A DNA stretch of 14,410 nt from Chitinophagaceae bacterium (GCA_017882205.1 JADGPY010000319.1:1-14410), one strand, 5' to 3'; positions 1 through 9,346 are shown, counted from the first letter of the stretch. Translations and numbers: made by a program. Notes: a model not told the origin generated them from the letters alone.

Positions 1-914
1 CAAAAAATACCTTGTTTGCGGGTTTCACAACAGTAAGGGATCTTGGCACTGAAGGGGCTGGCTATGATGATGTTGGTTTGAAAAATGCCATAGAGAAGGG
101 GATCATTCCCGGCCCACGAATGCTTGTATCAACCAGGGCGATCGTAGCAACCGGATCTTATGGTCCAAAAGAATTGAGTTATGATATTGAATCTCCCCGC
201 GGGGCTGCTGAAGCTGATGGCAGGGATGCATTAATAAAAGAAATCAGAACACAGATTGGAAAAGGTGCAGATGTAGTAAAGCTTTATGCAGATTATGGTT
301 GGGGCCTTGATAAAGAAACCAGGCCAACATTTACATACGAAGAGTTAAAGACAGCAGTGGAAGTAGCTTCCAGCAGTGGCAGGATGGTGGCAGTTCATGC
401 CTCAACACCTGAAGGGATGAGAAGAGCAATTGCGGCAGGTGTTACTACTATAGAGCATGGAAACGATGGGACATTAGAGATATTTAGATCTATGAAAGAA
501 AAAGGCATTGCGTACTGCCCTACCCTTGCAGCAAGTGATGCAATTGCACAGTATAGAGGTTGGAAAAAGAATAGCGAACCCGAACCTTTATCCCTTCTAA
601 AAAAACGCAAAAGCTTTTCAGATGCATTGAAGTCTGGTGTAACAATTTGTATGGGAGGAGATGTGGGTGTATTCGCACATGGGGATAATGCGCGTGAAAT
701 GGAAATGATGGTGGAATATGGGATGCAGCCTATAGATGTCCTTCGTTCTGCAACATCTGTCAATGCTGATGTTTTTAACATCAATAAAACGGTGGGTCGA
801 ATCAGGACCGGATTGTTTGCAGATATTATAGTTGTTGATGGTGATCCTTCCAAAAATATTCATGCAATTCGAAATCTTAGAATGGTAATGAAGAATGGGA
901 TTATTTATTTATAA
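1..914 (+). CDS. Metal-dependent amidohydrolase (imidazolonepropionase/prolidase-like), 5' end outside the window
   Basis: This is the C-terminal part of an amidohydrolase-superfamily enzyme, which hydrolyses amide or ester bonds at a metal centre in a TIM barrel. The frame is open to the left edge (first whole codon at base 3), so the TTG at base 12 is internal, not a start. The phrase GFTTVRDLGTEG is typical of the imidazolonepropionase-like/Xaa-Pro dipeptidase group. The later metal ligands are visible in order: Lys in DVVKLYADY (codon 279-281, probably the carboxylated bridging Lys), His in VAVHAST (396-398), His in TIEHGND (456-458) and the catalytic Asp in MGGDVGVF (660-662). The N-terminal HxH motif and any signal peptide lie off the window. 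The C-terminus FADIIVVDGDPSKNI closes the beta-sandwich subdomain normally. The substrate cannot be decided; a dipeptidase or prolidase role is plausible. The TlpA-like gene follows 52 bp downstream on the same strand. Confidence 0.88.
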   Translation, partial: KNTLFAGFTTVRDLGTEGAGYDDVGLKNAIEKGIIPGPRMLVSTRAIVATGSYGPKELSYDIESPRGAAEADGRDALIKEIRTQIGKGADVVKLYADYGWGLDKETRPTFTYEELKTAVEVASSSGRMVAVHASTPEGMRRAIAAGVTTIEHGNDGTLEIFRSMKEKGIAYCPTLAASDAIAQYRGWKKNSEPEPLSLLKKRKSFSDALKSGVTICMGGDVGVFAHGDNAREMEMMVEYGMQPIDVLRSATSVNADVFNINKTVGRIRTGLFADIIVVDGDPSKNIHAIRNLRMVMKNGIIYL

Positions 915-939
915 TCAACTGCCACAACTCCTTATTAAT

Positions 940-947
940 TAGCTTTG
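940..947 (+). promoter_or_regulatory. Possible Bacteroidota -7 element for the TlpA-like gene
   Basis: The octamer TAGCTTTG fits the Bacteroidota -7 consensus TAnnTTTG. It lies in the short gap after the amidohydrolase, 19 bp before the chosen ATG. No convincing TTTG -33 element is found 17-23 bp upstream, so this may be a weak promoter, or the gene may simply be read through from the amidohydrolase. Confidence 0.35.
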
Positions 948-966
948 CGCCCACAATTATTTGTTC

Positions 967-2193
967 ATGCTCTATCGTTTTATCTGTTCTCTTATAATAC
1001 TATCCTGTACTTTTTCTTTTGCACAGAACAATATTCCTAAAGACACATGGCGCGCAGCTTTACATCGGGACGATGGAATTGATATTATTTTCAATTTTAC
1101 CCTTCAACAGGTGGGCACAAAAAAAATAATGTATATAACTAATGGAAGTGAACAAATCAAAGTTTACAATATCAGGTTCTACAAAGATTCGGTTTTTATT
1201 CAGATGCCCTTATTCGAATCGTCATTTAGGGTAAAAGTGGATAAGGACAATTGGAATGGAGTGTGGATGAAGGGTACCTCGGGCTCTTTACAGGTAATTC
1301 CTTTTACTGCCGAAAGACAAAAACCACGATTTACCGGGAGTGCACCGGCAAACTATAATATCACAGGAAGATGGGCTGTCAATTTTTCAAGTGATCACCA
1401 GGATAAACCTACTTCTCTTGCAGAATTTGTTCAAAAAGGCAACAGGTTAACCGGTACATTTTTAACCGCGTCTGGCGACTACCGTTACCAGGAAGGAATC
1501 GTGACGGGCACTAAATTTATGTTGTCTGGATTTGATGGTGCACATGCATTTTTATTTACAGGAACCCTTTCTAATGCTCATACTATAACCAATGCCACTT
1601 ATTATTCGGGTGCCAGGTATAAGGAAAGCTGGACAGCCACCAGGGATCCCAATGCTAAAGTATCCACTGATCCCGTTGCAATGTACCTTAAACCCGGAGA
1701 GGAAAAACTCAACTTTAGCTTCCATGATCTTAGGGGAAAAATGGTTTCGATAAATGATGAGCGATTCAGGAATAAAGTTGTAATCATACAACTAATGGGA
1801 TCATGGTGTCCAAACTGTATGGATGAAACGGCATTTCTAAGCAACTATTATAACAAGAACAAAAGCCGTGGTGTTGAAGTAGTCTCATTGGCATATGAAT
1901 ACAGTACAGACTTCAACCGTTCTGTCGCAAGTCTTCAAAAATTTCAGAAACGATTCGATGTAAAATATCCAATGCTTGTCACGGGAGTTACTGTAATAGA
2001 TAGCCTGCGTACAGAAAAAACCTTGCCACAGGTAACCCAGATAAAAGTATTCCCATCATCTATTATCATTGATAAGAAAGGAAAGGTAAGGTTCTTTGAT
2101 ACTGATTTCTTCGGGCAGGGAACAGGACAATATTTTATTGCCTATACAAAGGAGTTCAATAAAAAGATTGATCAGTTGCTGAAAGAAAAATAG
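967..2193 (+). CDS. Exported TlpA-like thioredoxin-fold protein
   Basis: The 408-residue protein has a signal peptide (about residues 1-20, ending FSFAQ), a roughly 220-residue beta-rich N-terminal region, and a C-terminal thioredoxin/TlpA domain. The redox motif WCPNC places the cysteines at residues 281 and 284, and FPSSIIIDKKGKV supplies the usual cis-Pro region and following strand. It probably acts as a periplasmic disulfide reductase or thiol oxidoreductase; the partner is unknown. The N-terminal region, with phrases such as GTFLTASGDYRY and LSGFDGAHAF, resembles the extensions found in Bacteroidota TlpA-family proteins; I cannot assign it a function. I chose ATG 967 over the TTG at 961 because it begins a clean signal peptide (MLYRFICSLIIL) and lies just past a -7-like element. 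The stop codon sits inside the terminator hairpin shared with the convergent gene. Confidence 0.87.
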   Translation: MLYRFICSLIILSCTFSFAQNNIPKDTWRAALHRDDGIDIIFNFTLQQVGTKKIMYITNGSEQIKVYNIRFYKDSVFIQMPLFESSFRVKVDKDNWNGVWMKGTSGSLQVIPFTAERQKPRFTGSAPANYNITGRWAVNFSSDHQDKPTSLAEFVQKGNRLTGTFLTASGDYRYQEGIVTGTKFMLSGFDGAHAFLFTGTLSNAHTITNATYYSGARYKESWTATRDPNAKVSTDPVAMYLKPGEEKLNFSFHDLRGKMVSINDERFRNKVVIIQLMGSWCPNCMDETAFLSNYYNKNKSRGVEVVSLAYEYSTDFNRSVASLQKFQKRFDVKYPMLVTGVTVIDSLRTEKTLPQVTQIKVFPSSIIIDKKGKVRFFDTDFFGQGTGQYFIAYTKEFNKKIDQLLKEK

Positions 2194-2221
2194 TGTCTCA
2201 CTTCGCGAGGCCCTATTTTTC
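2185..2221. terminator. Bidirectional intrinsic terminator between convergent genes
   Basis: The arms GAAAAATAG (2185-2193) and CTATTTTTC (2213-2221) are perfect reverse complements. After one mismatch (2194/2212) the stem continues inward for five pairs, one of them G-U (2195-2199 with 2207-2211), and closes on a 7-base loop. The outer A-tract and T-tract give a U-run at the 3' side of the hairpin on either strand, as expected for a terminator serving both directions. The TlpA stop (2191-2193) and the stop of the convergent propeller gene (2213-2215) lie in mirrored positions in the two arms. Confidence 0.72.
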
Positions 2222-5200
2222 CTTCAAACATTCACCAATATTCTTTTCAACAAGCAACCATTTGCTCCAAACTTGATCAAATGATTTATTTGTCTCGTCT
2301 AATGATCTCAGTACCTGTAAAGTTGGAGGAGCATCAGCCTCCTGTAATAAATTAAATAACCCCGCATAAGAACCATACATCTTCGTAAAACTTATCTTAT
2401 CACTTCCTAATGGAGTTTCTAATTCTGCCGCTTGCTGATCACATGCATTTAAGTTAGTAACGATAACCCCAGTGGCATCAGCCAGGTGAGTTTTCAGCTG
2501 CTGTCTTAGTGCCCGAAGTTTATCAACCGTCGTGCTGATTTGTTTTCTTCGCAGATAACACATCAATGAAAGATCATGTTGCTGTTTCAGATCTTTTAAT
2601 GATGTTTTTACCCTTGGATCCATTTTTACAGAAAATGGTTGCGTATATACCTCACCGTTCACTTTCATCCGTACTGTATAATTTCCAGGCATCACCCATG
2701 GGGATGTTGAAGAGGGTGCAGTATTCTGATAGACTGCACCGATGGGATAACCGGGGGGAACATTTAGCGGTGCATAATGCATGTTCCAGACAAATCGGTG
2801 TGCCCCCGCTGATGCAGACAATATTTGTTGGGGACGTATCCAATACAATGGAATATTTACTGCAGGAATCGTATATAAGGTATCATTGCTTGTATAAGAA
2901 CGAACTAACTGATTCTTATCATCGAAAATATCCAATGTTACTTCTGATGCAGCTTCTTTTAAATAATAATCAAAGATCTCCCCATCAGGTGGATTTTGCC
3001 CGGCAGGTTCATCGGGTGGCAGAGGAGTGTCCGTCCACATACTCCAACGTACACGATACCCATTCTGTGGCTTATAAAGAATTGTATTCATAGATTTGGC
3101 AGCCGATATTTGTCTAAGAGAAGTGATATCATCCAGTATCCAGAATCCCCTTCCATGTGTACCCACAGCAATATCATCATCTTTAATAATAAGGTCACGA
3201 ATAGAGGTTGCAGGCATATTCAGCCGTAGAGTTTGCCAATGTTCTCCATCATCAAAAGACACATACACGCATCTTTCAGATCCTGCATAAAGCAAGCCTT
3301 TTCTTATAGGATCTTCTCTTACAACATTGATAGGATCATCTGGAAGGCCATGCACTATCTCTGTCCAGCTTTTTCCTGCATCATGTGTTTTGTAGATATG
3401 CGGGTGCAAATCATCAACACGAATCCTGTTTACCGCAGCATACACAGTATTCTCATCAAAGTGGCTGGCATCCATCAAAGATATTTTGCTCCAGGATGTA
3501 ATTCCTGGTGGAGTTACATCCTTCCAGCTTTTACCCCCATCCCTGGTAAGATAGATCAATCCATCATCAGTGCCACACCATATAGTATTGATATTTTTAG
3601 GTGAAGGGGCCACAGTATAGATCACACCACGCCTGGGCATTTTCTTTAATTGGTCGGTAGTATAAATTCCAACACTTGAAGGAATATCCCATTGAGACCT
3701 GCTGAGATCCGGGCTGATTACCTCCCAGCTATGTCCGCCATTCATTGTTTTAAACAATACATTGCCCGCATAATACATGGTCTTATTGTCAACAGGTGAA
3801 AAAATCACGGGAGCAGTTCTCAGGAACCTATACTTACCGCTTCTTACTGCTTCCGGTTGAATGTCCTGGGTCTGTCCAGTACGTTTATCATACTTTGAAA
3901 GCTTGCCGCCATAAACGATATTCGGATCCAGGGGATCGGCGGTAACATATCCATACTCCTGGGCGCCAACCGGGTGCCAGTCGTGAAAGTTGATTGCCCC
4001 ATCATTACTTCTGCTGGCAATACCAACAGAACCACTCTCCTGCTGACCACTATAAAGATTATACGGAAAGGCATTGTCTGCACTTACATGGTATAATTGC
4101 GCTGTCGGCTGATTATACCAGGAAGAAAATGTTTGACCACCATTTACTGTAACGATCGCTCCCTGGTCGCTGGCGATCAGTAAAATGTTATTGTTATTGG
4201 GATTTATCCATATCCGATGATAGTCGTCACCCCCTGGTGCTCCGCGAAATGCATTCCATGTTTTACCACCATCCTTAGATTTCCAAACAACAACGTCCGC
4301 TGTATAAACTATATCTTCGATTAGAGGATCGACTTTTATTTCTGCAAAATCATCCCCTCGTCCCCAAAATCTTTCATCACCATTCATTAGCGTCCATGAG
4401 TTCCCTGCATCATCACTTCTATAGATGCCACCAAATTTGCCAGCATCCACGGTGGCGTATAAACGCTTCGGATCTGAAGGCGCTATACAAAACCCGATTC
4501 GTGAAAGACCCTGCTTTGGCGTGGGTAATCCTGTAGTTAATTTCTTCCAGCTATTGCCCCCATCTGTTGATTTATACAAACCGCTCTCATTTCCATTCCA
4601 CTGTCCATTTTCCCATGGTCCCTGTCTGCCAGCCCATAGATCTGCATATATAATGTCTGAGTTTTCCGGATCAATTGTCACTTGTATAGCTCCTGTATTT
4701 TCATCAATAAATAAAACTTTCTGCCAGCTTTTACCGCCATCTGTTGTTCTATAGACCCCTCGCTCCACATTAGGCCCATAAGGGTGTCCTAATGCTGCGA
4801 CAAAAACACGATTCTCATTTTTGGGATCAATGGCAAGGCCTCCTATCTGTTGTACATTATTTAACCCAAGGTGTTCCCATGTCTTTCCGGCATCAATCGA
4901 TTTATAGATACCATCTCCTACGGAAAGGTCCGGACGCTGTACTCCTTCTCCACTGCCAACATATACCACATTTGGATTGGAGGGAGCTACAGCCACATCA
5001 CCAATTGAACCTGTTGGCTGATCATCAAAGATTGGGTTCCACGTTCGTCCATAGTCATTTGTTTTCCATACTCCACCATTATTAACTCCGATGTAAAATA
5101 CATTCGGTTGTTGTGGAACGCCTACAGCCCCAACAGTTCTTCCACCACGATATGGCCCTATCATACGCCACTTCAGATTGGATAAGTACGATGGATCTAC

Positions 5201-5269
5201 CTGGCAATATGCAAAATTGAAAGACAGCAAAGTAATAATGATCACATATTTTTTCATATTTTTTTTCAT
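2213..5269 (-). CDS. Exported BNR/Asp-box beta-propeller protein (VPS10/sortilin-like)
   Basis: This 1018-residue protein has a signal peptide (about residues 1-22, ending AYCQ) followed by a long run of Asp-box motifs of the form SxDxGxTW. I count about eleven between residues 70 and 675, for example TNDYGRTW, SIDAGKTW, TTDGGKSW, STDGGNSW, TRDGGKSW and SFDDGEHW. Such repeats build WD40/YVTN-like or sortilin-type ten-bladed propellers. Homologues are often labelled glycosyl hydrolase, but no sialidase or xyloglucanase catalytic set is evident here, so a binding or scaffold role is as likely. Residues about 726-1018 form a separate C-terminal region with GQNPPDGE and a PGNYTVRM...MDPR stretch that looks like a beta-sandwich, then a charged helical tail. 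There is no T9SS sorting domain and no good lipobox (FAYC), so it is probably periplasmic. A start at the second Met (residue 5) is also possible. It follows the transporter gene by 17 bp. Confidence 0.85.
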   Translation of the reverse strand: MKKNMKKYVIIITLLSFNFAYCQVDPSYLSNLKWRMIGPYRGGRTVGAVGVPQQPNVFYIGVNNGGVWKTNDYGRTWNPIFDDQPTGSIGDVAVAPSNPNVVYVGSGEGVQRPDLSVGDGIYKSIDAGKTWEHLGLNNVQQIGGLAIDPKNENRVFVAALGHPYGPNVERGVYRTTDGGKSWQKVLFIDENTGAIQVTIDPENSDIIYADLWAGRQGPWENGQWNGNESGLYKSTDGGNSWKKLTTGLPTPKQGLSRIGFCIAPSDPKRLYATVDAGKFGGIYRSDDAGNSWTLMNGDERFWGRGDDFAEIKVDPLIEDIVYTADVVVWKSKDGGKTWNAFRGAPGGDDYHRIWINPNNNNILLIASDQGAIVTVNGGQTFSSWYNQPTAQLYHVSADNAFPYNLYSGQQESGSVGIASRSNDGAINFHDWHPVGAQEYGYVTADPLDPNIVYGGKLSKYDKRTGQTQDIQPEAVRSGKYRFLRTAPVIFSPVDNKTMYYAGNVLFKTMNGGHSWEVISPDLSRSQWDIPSSVGIYTTDQLKKMPRRGVIYTVAPSPKNINTIWCGTDDGLIYLTRDGGKSWKDVTPPGITSWSKISLMDASHFDENTVYAAVNRIRVDDLHPHIYKTHDAGKSWTEIVHGLPDDPINVVREDPIRKGLLYAGSERCVYVSFDDGEHWQTLRLNMPATSIRDLIIKDDDIAVGTHGRGFWILDDITSLRQISAAKSMNTILYKPQNGYRVRWSMWTDTPLPPDEPAGQNPPDGEIFDYYLKEAASEVTLDIFDDKNQLVRSYTSNDTLYTIPAVNIPLYWIRPQQILSASAGAHRFVWNMHYAPLNVPPGYPIGAVYQNTAPSSTSPWVMPGNYTVRMKVNGEVYTQPFSVKMDPRVKTSLKDLKQQHDLSLMCYLRRKQISTTVDKLRALRQQLKTHLADATGVIVTNLNACDQQAAELETPLGSDKISFTKMYGSYAGLFNLLQEADAPPTLQVLRSLDETNKSFDQVWSKWLLVEKNIGECLKEK

Positions 5270-5286
5270 TGTCCTAAATTAGGTAA

Positions 5287-6849
5287 TTAATTAGTTTTCG
5301 GCGCACGCCGTCCCTTTACAAACAACACAAACGGCACACAAATTAGAAACATTATTCCCAGGTATAGAAACACGTCCATGTAAGATAGTACGGCAGCTTG
5401 TTTCATTACACCAGATTCAAGAGCCTTATAGGCGCTTTTTAAGGCTACATCCGGAGTCATCCCCTTTGCCATAAATCCATGTTGCATTGAAGCTACCCTC
5501 TGCTGAACATTAATACTATTAACATCAAGATGGGCAACAAGATCATTCCTATAAACCATATTCTGACGTGCCATAAACGTTGTTATTGTTGCTACCCCAA
5601 ATGATCCTCCCAATTGACGCATCATCCCTGTAAATGAAGCCCCCTGCCCAATTTGCTGACCTTTTAACGTAGACAATGAAAGAGTGGTAATTGGAATAAA
5701 AAGCATCCCCATGCCAAGACCCCTGATGATCAGCATCCAGAAAAAATTATCAGCGCTTGTTTCAGGGGTTAATATCTTATACCCCCAATAACTAAATCCA
5801 CAAAAAAGAAGCATGCCCAGGGCAACAAGATATTGCTGTGGTACTCCCCGTTGTAAAAGTTTACCAATAATTGGCATTGTGAAAGCGGTAGTAAGTGCGG
5901 CAGGAATCATTAGCATGCCAGCTTGCTGGGCTGTCCACCCAAGTGTGGACTGGGTATAAAGTGGTATGATAAAAGTAGATCCATACAACCCAAACCCAAG
6001 TATGAAGGAAAGAATTGTTCCAACCCTTAGATTACCATTTTTTAAAACCCGCAATTCTACAATCGGATTTTTATAAGTAAGCTCCCTCCATATTAAAAAG
6101 AAAAGACCAAATACTGCCGTAACAGATAACAGAATGATCACACCGCTGTTGAACCAATCGTCATCCTGTCCTTTTTCCAGAACGTATTGCAGTGATCCAA
6201 CAGATACAGCAAGCAGTCCAATCCCAAGCCAGTCAATTTCCTTGCGCGATTTCTTTGCCCCATACTTAGGACTTCGTACAAACTGTAACGTTAGTAAGGT
6301 TGCAATTATGCCAATGGGAATGTTTATATAGAATATATAAGGCCAGCTGTAGTGCTCAACAATATACCCTCCAAGAGGTGGACCCAGGGTTGGACCAATG
6401 ATAACACCCAGGCCATAGATGGCTTGTGCCATTCCCCTTTTTTCTGCTGGATAGCTCTCTGTGATGATCGTTTGTGAAGTAACAAGCAAAGCGCCTCCTC
6501 CGAGTCCCTGCATGAAACGGAAAAATACCAGTTCCCAGATACCATTGGCATTCCCGCATAAAAAAGAAAAGACAGTAAATAGCATGATAGATGCAGCGAA
6601 ATAATTTCTTCTTCCAAATTGCTGCGAAAGCCAACTTGTCATGGGTAATACGATCACGTTCCCAATTGCATAAGCTGTGATCACCCACCCTACTTCAGTC
6701 ATGGTGGCACCAAGATTCCCCCGCATATCGTTTACTGCAACATTAACGATCGTAGTATCAACAATTTCAAGGAGTGCGCATATAATGGCAGTGATCGTGA
6801 TGATCACTCTCCTGCTGCCATATTCTACTAATGAGTCTTGTTGCATCAT
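5287..6849 (-). CDS. DHA2-family MFS multidrug exporter, EmrB/QacA type
   Basis: This 520-residue inner-membrane protein has about 14 hydrophobic helices, the size and layout of the DHA2 (14-TM) drug:proton antiporters. Family motifs are visible: IVDTTIVNVAV in helix 1 (motif D1 region), SWLSQQFGRRNYF in the loop after helix 2 (motif A), and GVIIGPTLGPPLGGYI in helix 5 (antiporter motif C). It would export drugs, bile salts, fatty acids or similar amphiphiles using the proton gradient. With the adjacent adaptor and TolC-type genes it forms a complete EmrAB-TolC-like tripartite pump. The start has two consecutive ATG codons (6849 and 6846), preceded by a purine-rich GGAAAGG. The final codons contain a small GC-rich inverted repeat (5299-5310) with no T-run, so it is unlikely to terminate. 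The actual substrate cannot be inferred from sequence. Confidence 0.93.
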   Translation of the reverse strand: MMQQDSLVEYGSRRVIITITAIICALLEIVDTTIVNVAVNDMRGNLGATMTEVGWVITAYAIGNVIVLPMTSWLSQQFGRRNYFAASIMLFTVFSFLCGNANGIWELVFFRFMQGLGGGALLVTSQTIITESYPAEKRGMAQAIYGLGVIIGPTLGPPLGGYIVEHYSWPYIFYINIPIGIIATLLTLQFVRSPKYGAKKSRKEIDWLGIGLLAVSVGSLQYVLEKGQDDDWFNSGVIILLSVTAVFGLFFLIWRELTYKNPIVELRVLKNGNLRVGTILSFILGFGLYGSTFIIPLYTQSTLGWTAQQAGMLMIPAALTTAFTMPIIGKLLQRGVPQQYLVALGMLLFCGFSYWGYKILTPETSADNFFWMLIIRGLGMGMLFIPITTLSLSTLKGQQIGQGASFTGMMRQLGGSFGVATITTFMARQNMVYRNDLVAHLDVNSINVQQRVASMQHGFMAKGMTPDVALKSAYKALESGVMKQAAVLSYMDVFLYLGIMFLICVPFVLFVKGRRAPKTN

Positions 6850-6868
6850 CGCTTACCTTTCCAAATAT

Positions 6869-7996
6869 TTAATCCAGGTGAACATCTACACTTACATTCA
6901 TTCCGGGCCTAACCCGTTGAATAAGCGAATCCGATTTATTTATAAATTCTATTTTGACAGGAAGACGTTGAACAACTTTAACAAAATTACCACTTGAGTT
7001 ATCTGGCGGAAGCAGGGCAAAACGCGCGCCTGTTGCAGGAGAAAAAGAAGTAAGCTGTGCTTCAAAATTATGGTCAGGAAAAGCGTCTACATGAACCGTT
7101 ACCTTCTGCCCCACCTTCATTTTATGAAATTGGGTTTCTTTAAAATTAGCCACTACCCAGATATCATTATTCAGCACCACACTGAAAAGCTGTTGACCTG
7201 CAGTGATAAATTGGCCGGGCTGTACATTTACCTTTGACACCAAACCTTCTTCCGGTGCGGTGATTACCGCATAAGATAAATTTAGTTTTGCATCATCCAC
7301 ATCAACTTGCTTTTGCTTAATGATCGAATTAGCAATGCCTATCTGTTGGGCAGTAGCATTGCTTTGTGAAGCCACCACTCCAACTTGCTGCGATGCCTGG
7401 TTCCTTTCACCTATCAATACTTGTAACTGATGCCCGGCCATTTGCTTTGCAGCTAATGCCTGTTCATATTGTTGCTGTGTTATTGAATGATCCTTTATAA
7501 GATTTGCATACCTGTTAAAATCCTGAGTGGCCCTCCAAACCGTTACCCGGGCAGCTTCAATTTGTGCATTGATCGTCGAAACATTTGCTTTTGAAGTTCC
7601 AATGTTTGCGGTTGCAGCAGTGGTAGAAGCCTTTGCTGCCTCCAGGTTAGATTGCGCCGTTAGAAGTGAAGCTTCGGCCTGGTTAACTTTTAATTTCAGA
7701 TCACGATCATCCAATATCATTAAAGTATCACCCTTGTGAACAGCCTGGTTATCTGTAACCCTGACTTCTGTTATATATCCAGAGATACGCGGAATTACAG
7801 GACTAATATTCGCTTCTATCTGTGCATCGTCTGTTTCTTCATGGTGCTGGGCATGAATGTATTTGGTTAGACCAAACCATACGCCTCCAACAACAAGTAA
7901 AACCAGGACTATGATGAATCGAAGGTTTTTTTTGGGTGCTAAAACTTTCTCTTGCTTTTTCTTTTCCATATTCTTATCCATAATCGTCGTTGACAT
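6869..7996 (-). CDS. HlyD/EmrA-family periplasmic adaptor (membrane fusion protein)
   Basis: This 375-residue adaptor links the inner-membrane transporter to the outer-membrane channel. A short basic cytoplasmic start (Lys-rich, about residues 1-24) is followed by one membrane helix (about 26-45, FIIVLVLLVVGGVWFGL). Next come the EmrA-type beta strand TDDAQIEANISPVIPRISGYI region, the first half of a lipoyl domain (DNQAVHKGDTLMILDD), a long Ala/Gln-rich alpha-helical hairpin (about 120-235), the second lipoyl half (APEEGLVSKVNVQPGQFI) and a beta-barrel domain ending VRPGMNVSVDVHLD. It starts 9 bp after the TolC-type gene stops and ends 19 bp before the transporter gene. No clear Shine-Dalgarno sequence is seen. 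The first ATG (7996) is used; ATGs at codons 6 and 10 are alternatives that would only shorten the cytoplasmic tail. Confidence 0.93.
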   Translation of the reverse strand: MSTTIMDKNMEKKKQEKVLAPKKNLRFIIVLVLLVVGGVWFGLTKYIHAQHHEETDDAQIEANISPVIPRISGYITEVRVTDNQAVHKGDTLMILDDRDLKLKVNQAEASLLTAQSNLEAAKASTTAATANIGTSKANVSTINAQIEAARVTVWRATQDFNRYANLIKDHSITQQQYEQALAAKQMAGHQLQVLIGERNQASQQVGVVASQSNATAQQIGIANSIIKQKQVDVDDAKLNLSYAVITAPEEGLVSKVNVQPGQFITAGQQLFSVVLNNDIWVVANFKETQFHKMKVGQKVTVHVDAFPDHNFEAQLTSFSPATGARFALLPPDNSSGNFVKVVQRLPVKIEFINKSDSLIQRVRPGMNVSVDVHLD

Positions 7997-8005
7997 TTTT
8001 GATCA

Positions 8006-9346
8006 TTATTGCTTGTTCAGCCCTCCTGTTGTTTGTAATAATTTATTATAGGCAGCAATGACATCTGCTTTAGCCAAGGTCAAATTTAGTCTCGCCTGAA
8101 GTTGTGCCACATCAGCATCAAGCAGATCTGTTGTTGTTACGAGGCTATTATCGTATTTGTTTTTAGTGATTCGAAAATTTTCTTCAGCCTGCTGCATGGC
8201 TTTATTATAGACATCGATCTTTTTAGTGCTTAATAAATAGTTCTCATAATCTTTATTAACCTGCAAACGTATTCCATCATTCATTTGCTCCGAATTTGCT
8301 AATAGCTCCTGTTCTCTTGCCTTTGCCTTTTGCAAATTGGTGTTTGTCTTCCACAAGCCAGCCAGGTTATATTGAACACCAACGCCAATGTTTACAGCAT
8401 TTGTAATAGTAAGCAAGTTAGGCACATAGGCTGCTATATACCCACCTGTAAGCGCTATAGTAGGATAAGTTTCAGCCCTGGCAATTTTAATTCCTGTTGC
8501 CGCGGCCTTCTGCCTATAAGAAAGCGCTTCAATATCCTTTCGGCTTTGCAAGGCCATTTGTTCATATTCATCCAGGGTCTTTAAACCGGTTACCGGATGC
8601 AGGCTTGAAGAATCAGGATTCAAAATTGTATTTTCCGGAAGACCCAACATAAGGTCCAGGTTAATACCTGCGATCCGCTGATTGTTCTCGGCATCCAACA
8701 ATGACAATTCAATATTCGAGGTTTGAAGGGAAGCTTTTAATCGATCATTTCTCGCGAGTAAGCCATTATTTTCAAGTCGTAGAAAATCAGTATCCCGCTT
8801 CCGCGATTGGTCAAGGCTTTCTTTAATAAGCCAAATAACCTTGCTGCTCTTATATAAGTTGATGAATGCATCAACAGTGTTTAAGATCACACCTTGCTTA
8901 TCATTGTCAACATCCAGTTTTGCCGCCTGTTCCAGGAATTTTGCAGATTCAATTCCAAACTTTATTTTTCCACCGGCATACAAAGGGTAAGACAAGCTGG
9001 CAATTCCATACATGGCCTGCGAAATTGTTGCTGGTCGTGAACTATCAGTCCCGGTACCTGATAACGCTTTTATTTTAAGCGCAACATTTGGGCTATTTAG
9101 TCTTAGGTAAGAACCACTGACTGAAAACCCCGGCAGGCGATTGTCCTCTGCCTCTGTAACTCCTGCTTCAGCAGCAAGTATCCTTGCCGTGCCCGCCTTA
9201 AGCAGTTTGCTGTTTTTGACACTAAGATCTATCGCCTCTTGCAATGTGATCACGCGTTGTTCCTGGCACATAGCTGATTTCGTGATCAATAGAGTGAAAA
9301 ATAATACAGCTATTTTTAATCCTGGTATAAATTTCTTACGATTCAT
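8006..9346 (-). CDS. TolC-family outer-membrane efflux channel
   Basis: This 446-residue protein starts with a signal peptide (about residues 1-27, ending SAMCQ). It continues with two outer-membrane efflux protein (OEP) repeats rich in long amphipathic helices: the first opens with ITLQEAIDLSVKNSKLLKA, and the second includes TYPTIALTGGYIAAYVPN and a C-terminal helix with YDNSLVTTTDLLDADVAQLQARLNL, a typical OEP pattern. It would trimerise into the outer-membrane and periplasmic tunnel for the pump encoded next door. The signal peptide has no usable lipobox (SAMC), so it is not an obvious lipoprotein, unlike many OprM-type channels. Its ATG lies inside the end of tetR (11-bp overlap), suggesting translational coupling to the repressor gene. 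Confidence 0.93.
   Translation of the reverse strand: MNRKKFIPGLKIAVLFFTLLITKSAMCQEQRVITLQEAIDLSVKNSKLLKAGTARILAAEAGVTEAEDNRLPGFSVSGSYLRLNSPNVALKIKALSGTGTDSSRPATISQAMYGIASLSYPLYAGGKIKFGIESAKFLEQAAKLDVDNDKQGVILNTVDAFINLYKSSKVIWLIKESLDQSRKRDTDFLRLENNGLLARNDRLKASLQTSNIELSLLDAENNQRIAGINLDLMLGLPENTILNPDSSSLHPVTGLKTLDEYEQMALQSRKDIEALSYRQKAAATGIKIARAETYPTIALTGGYIAAYVPNLLTITNAVNIGVGVQYNLAGLWKTNTNLQKAKAREQELLANSEQMNDGIRLQVNKDYENYLLSTKKIDVYNKAMQQAEENFRITKNKYDNSLVTTTDLLDADVAQLQARLNLTLAKADVIAAYNKLLQTTGGLNKQ

Noticed and set aside
5273..5283. Palindrome CCTAA-A-TTAGG in the gap before the propeller gene, with a -7-like TAATTTAG
   Set aside because: Only 5-bp arms, and no -33 TTTG at suitable spacing; AT-rich chance occurrence is likely.
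5299..5310. GC-rich inverted repeat CGGCGCACGCCG as a terminator between the transporter and propeller genes
   Set aside because: Very short stem inside the last transporter codons, with no T-run after it on the minus strand; unlikely to terminate.
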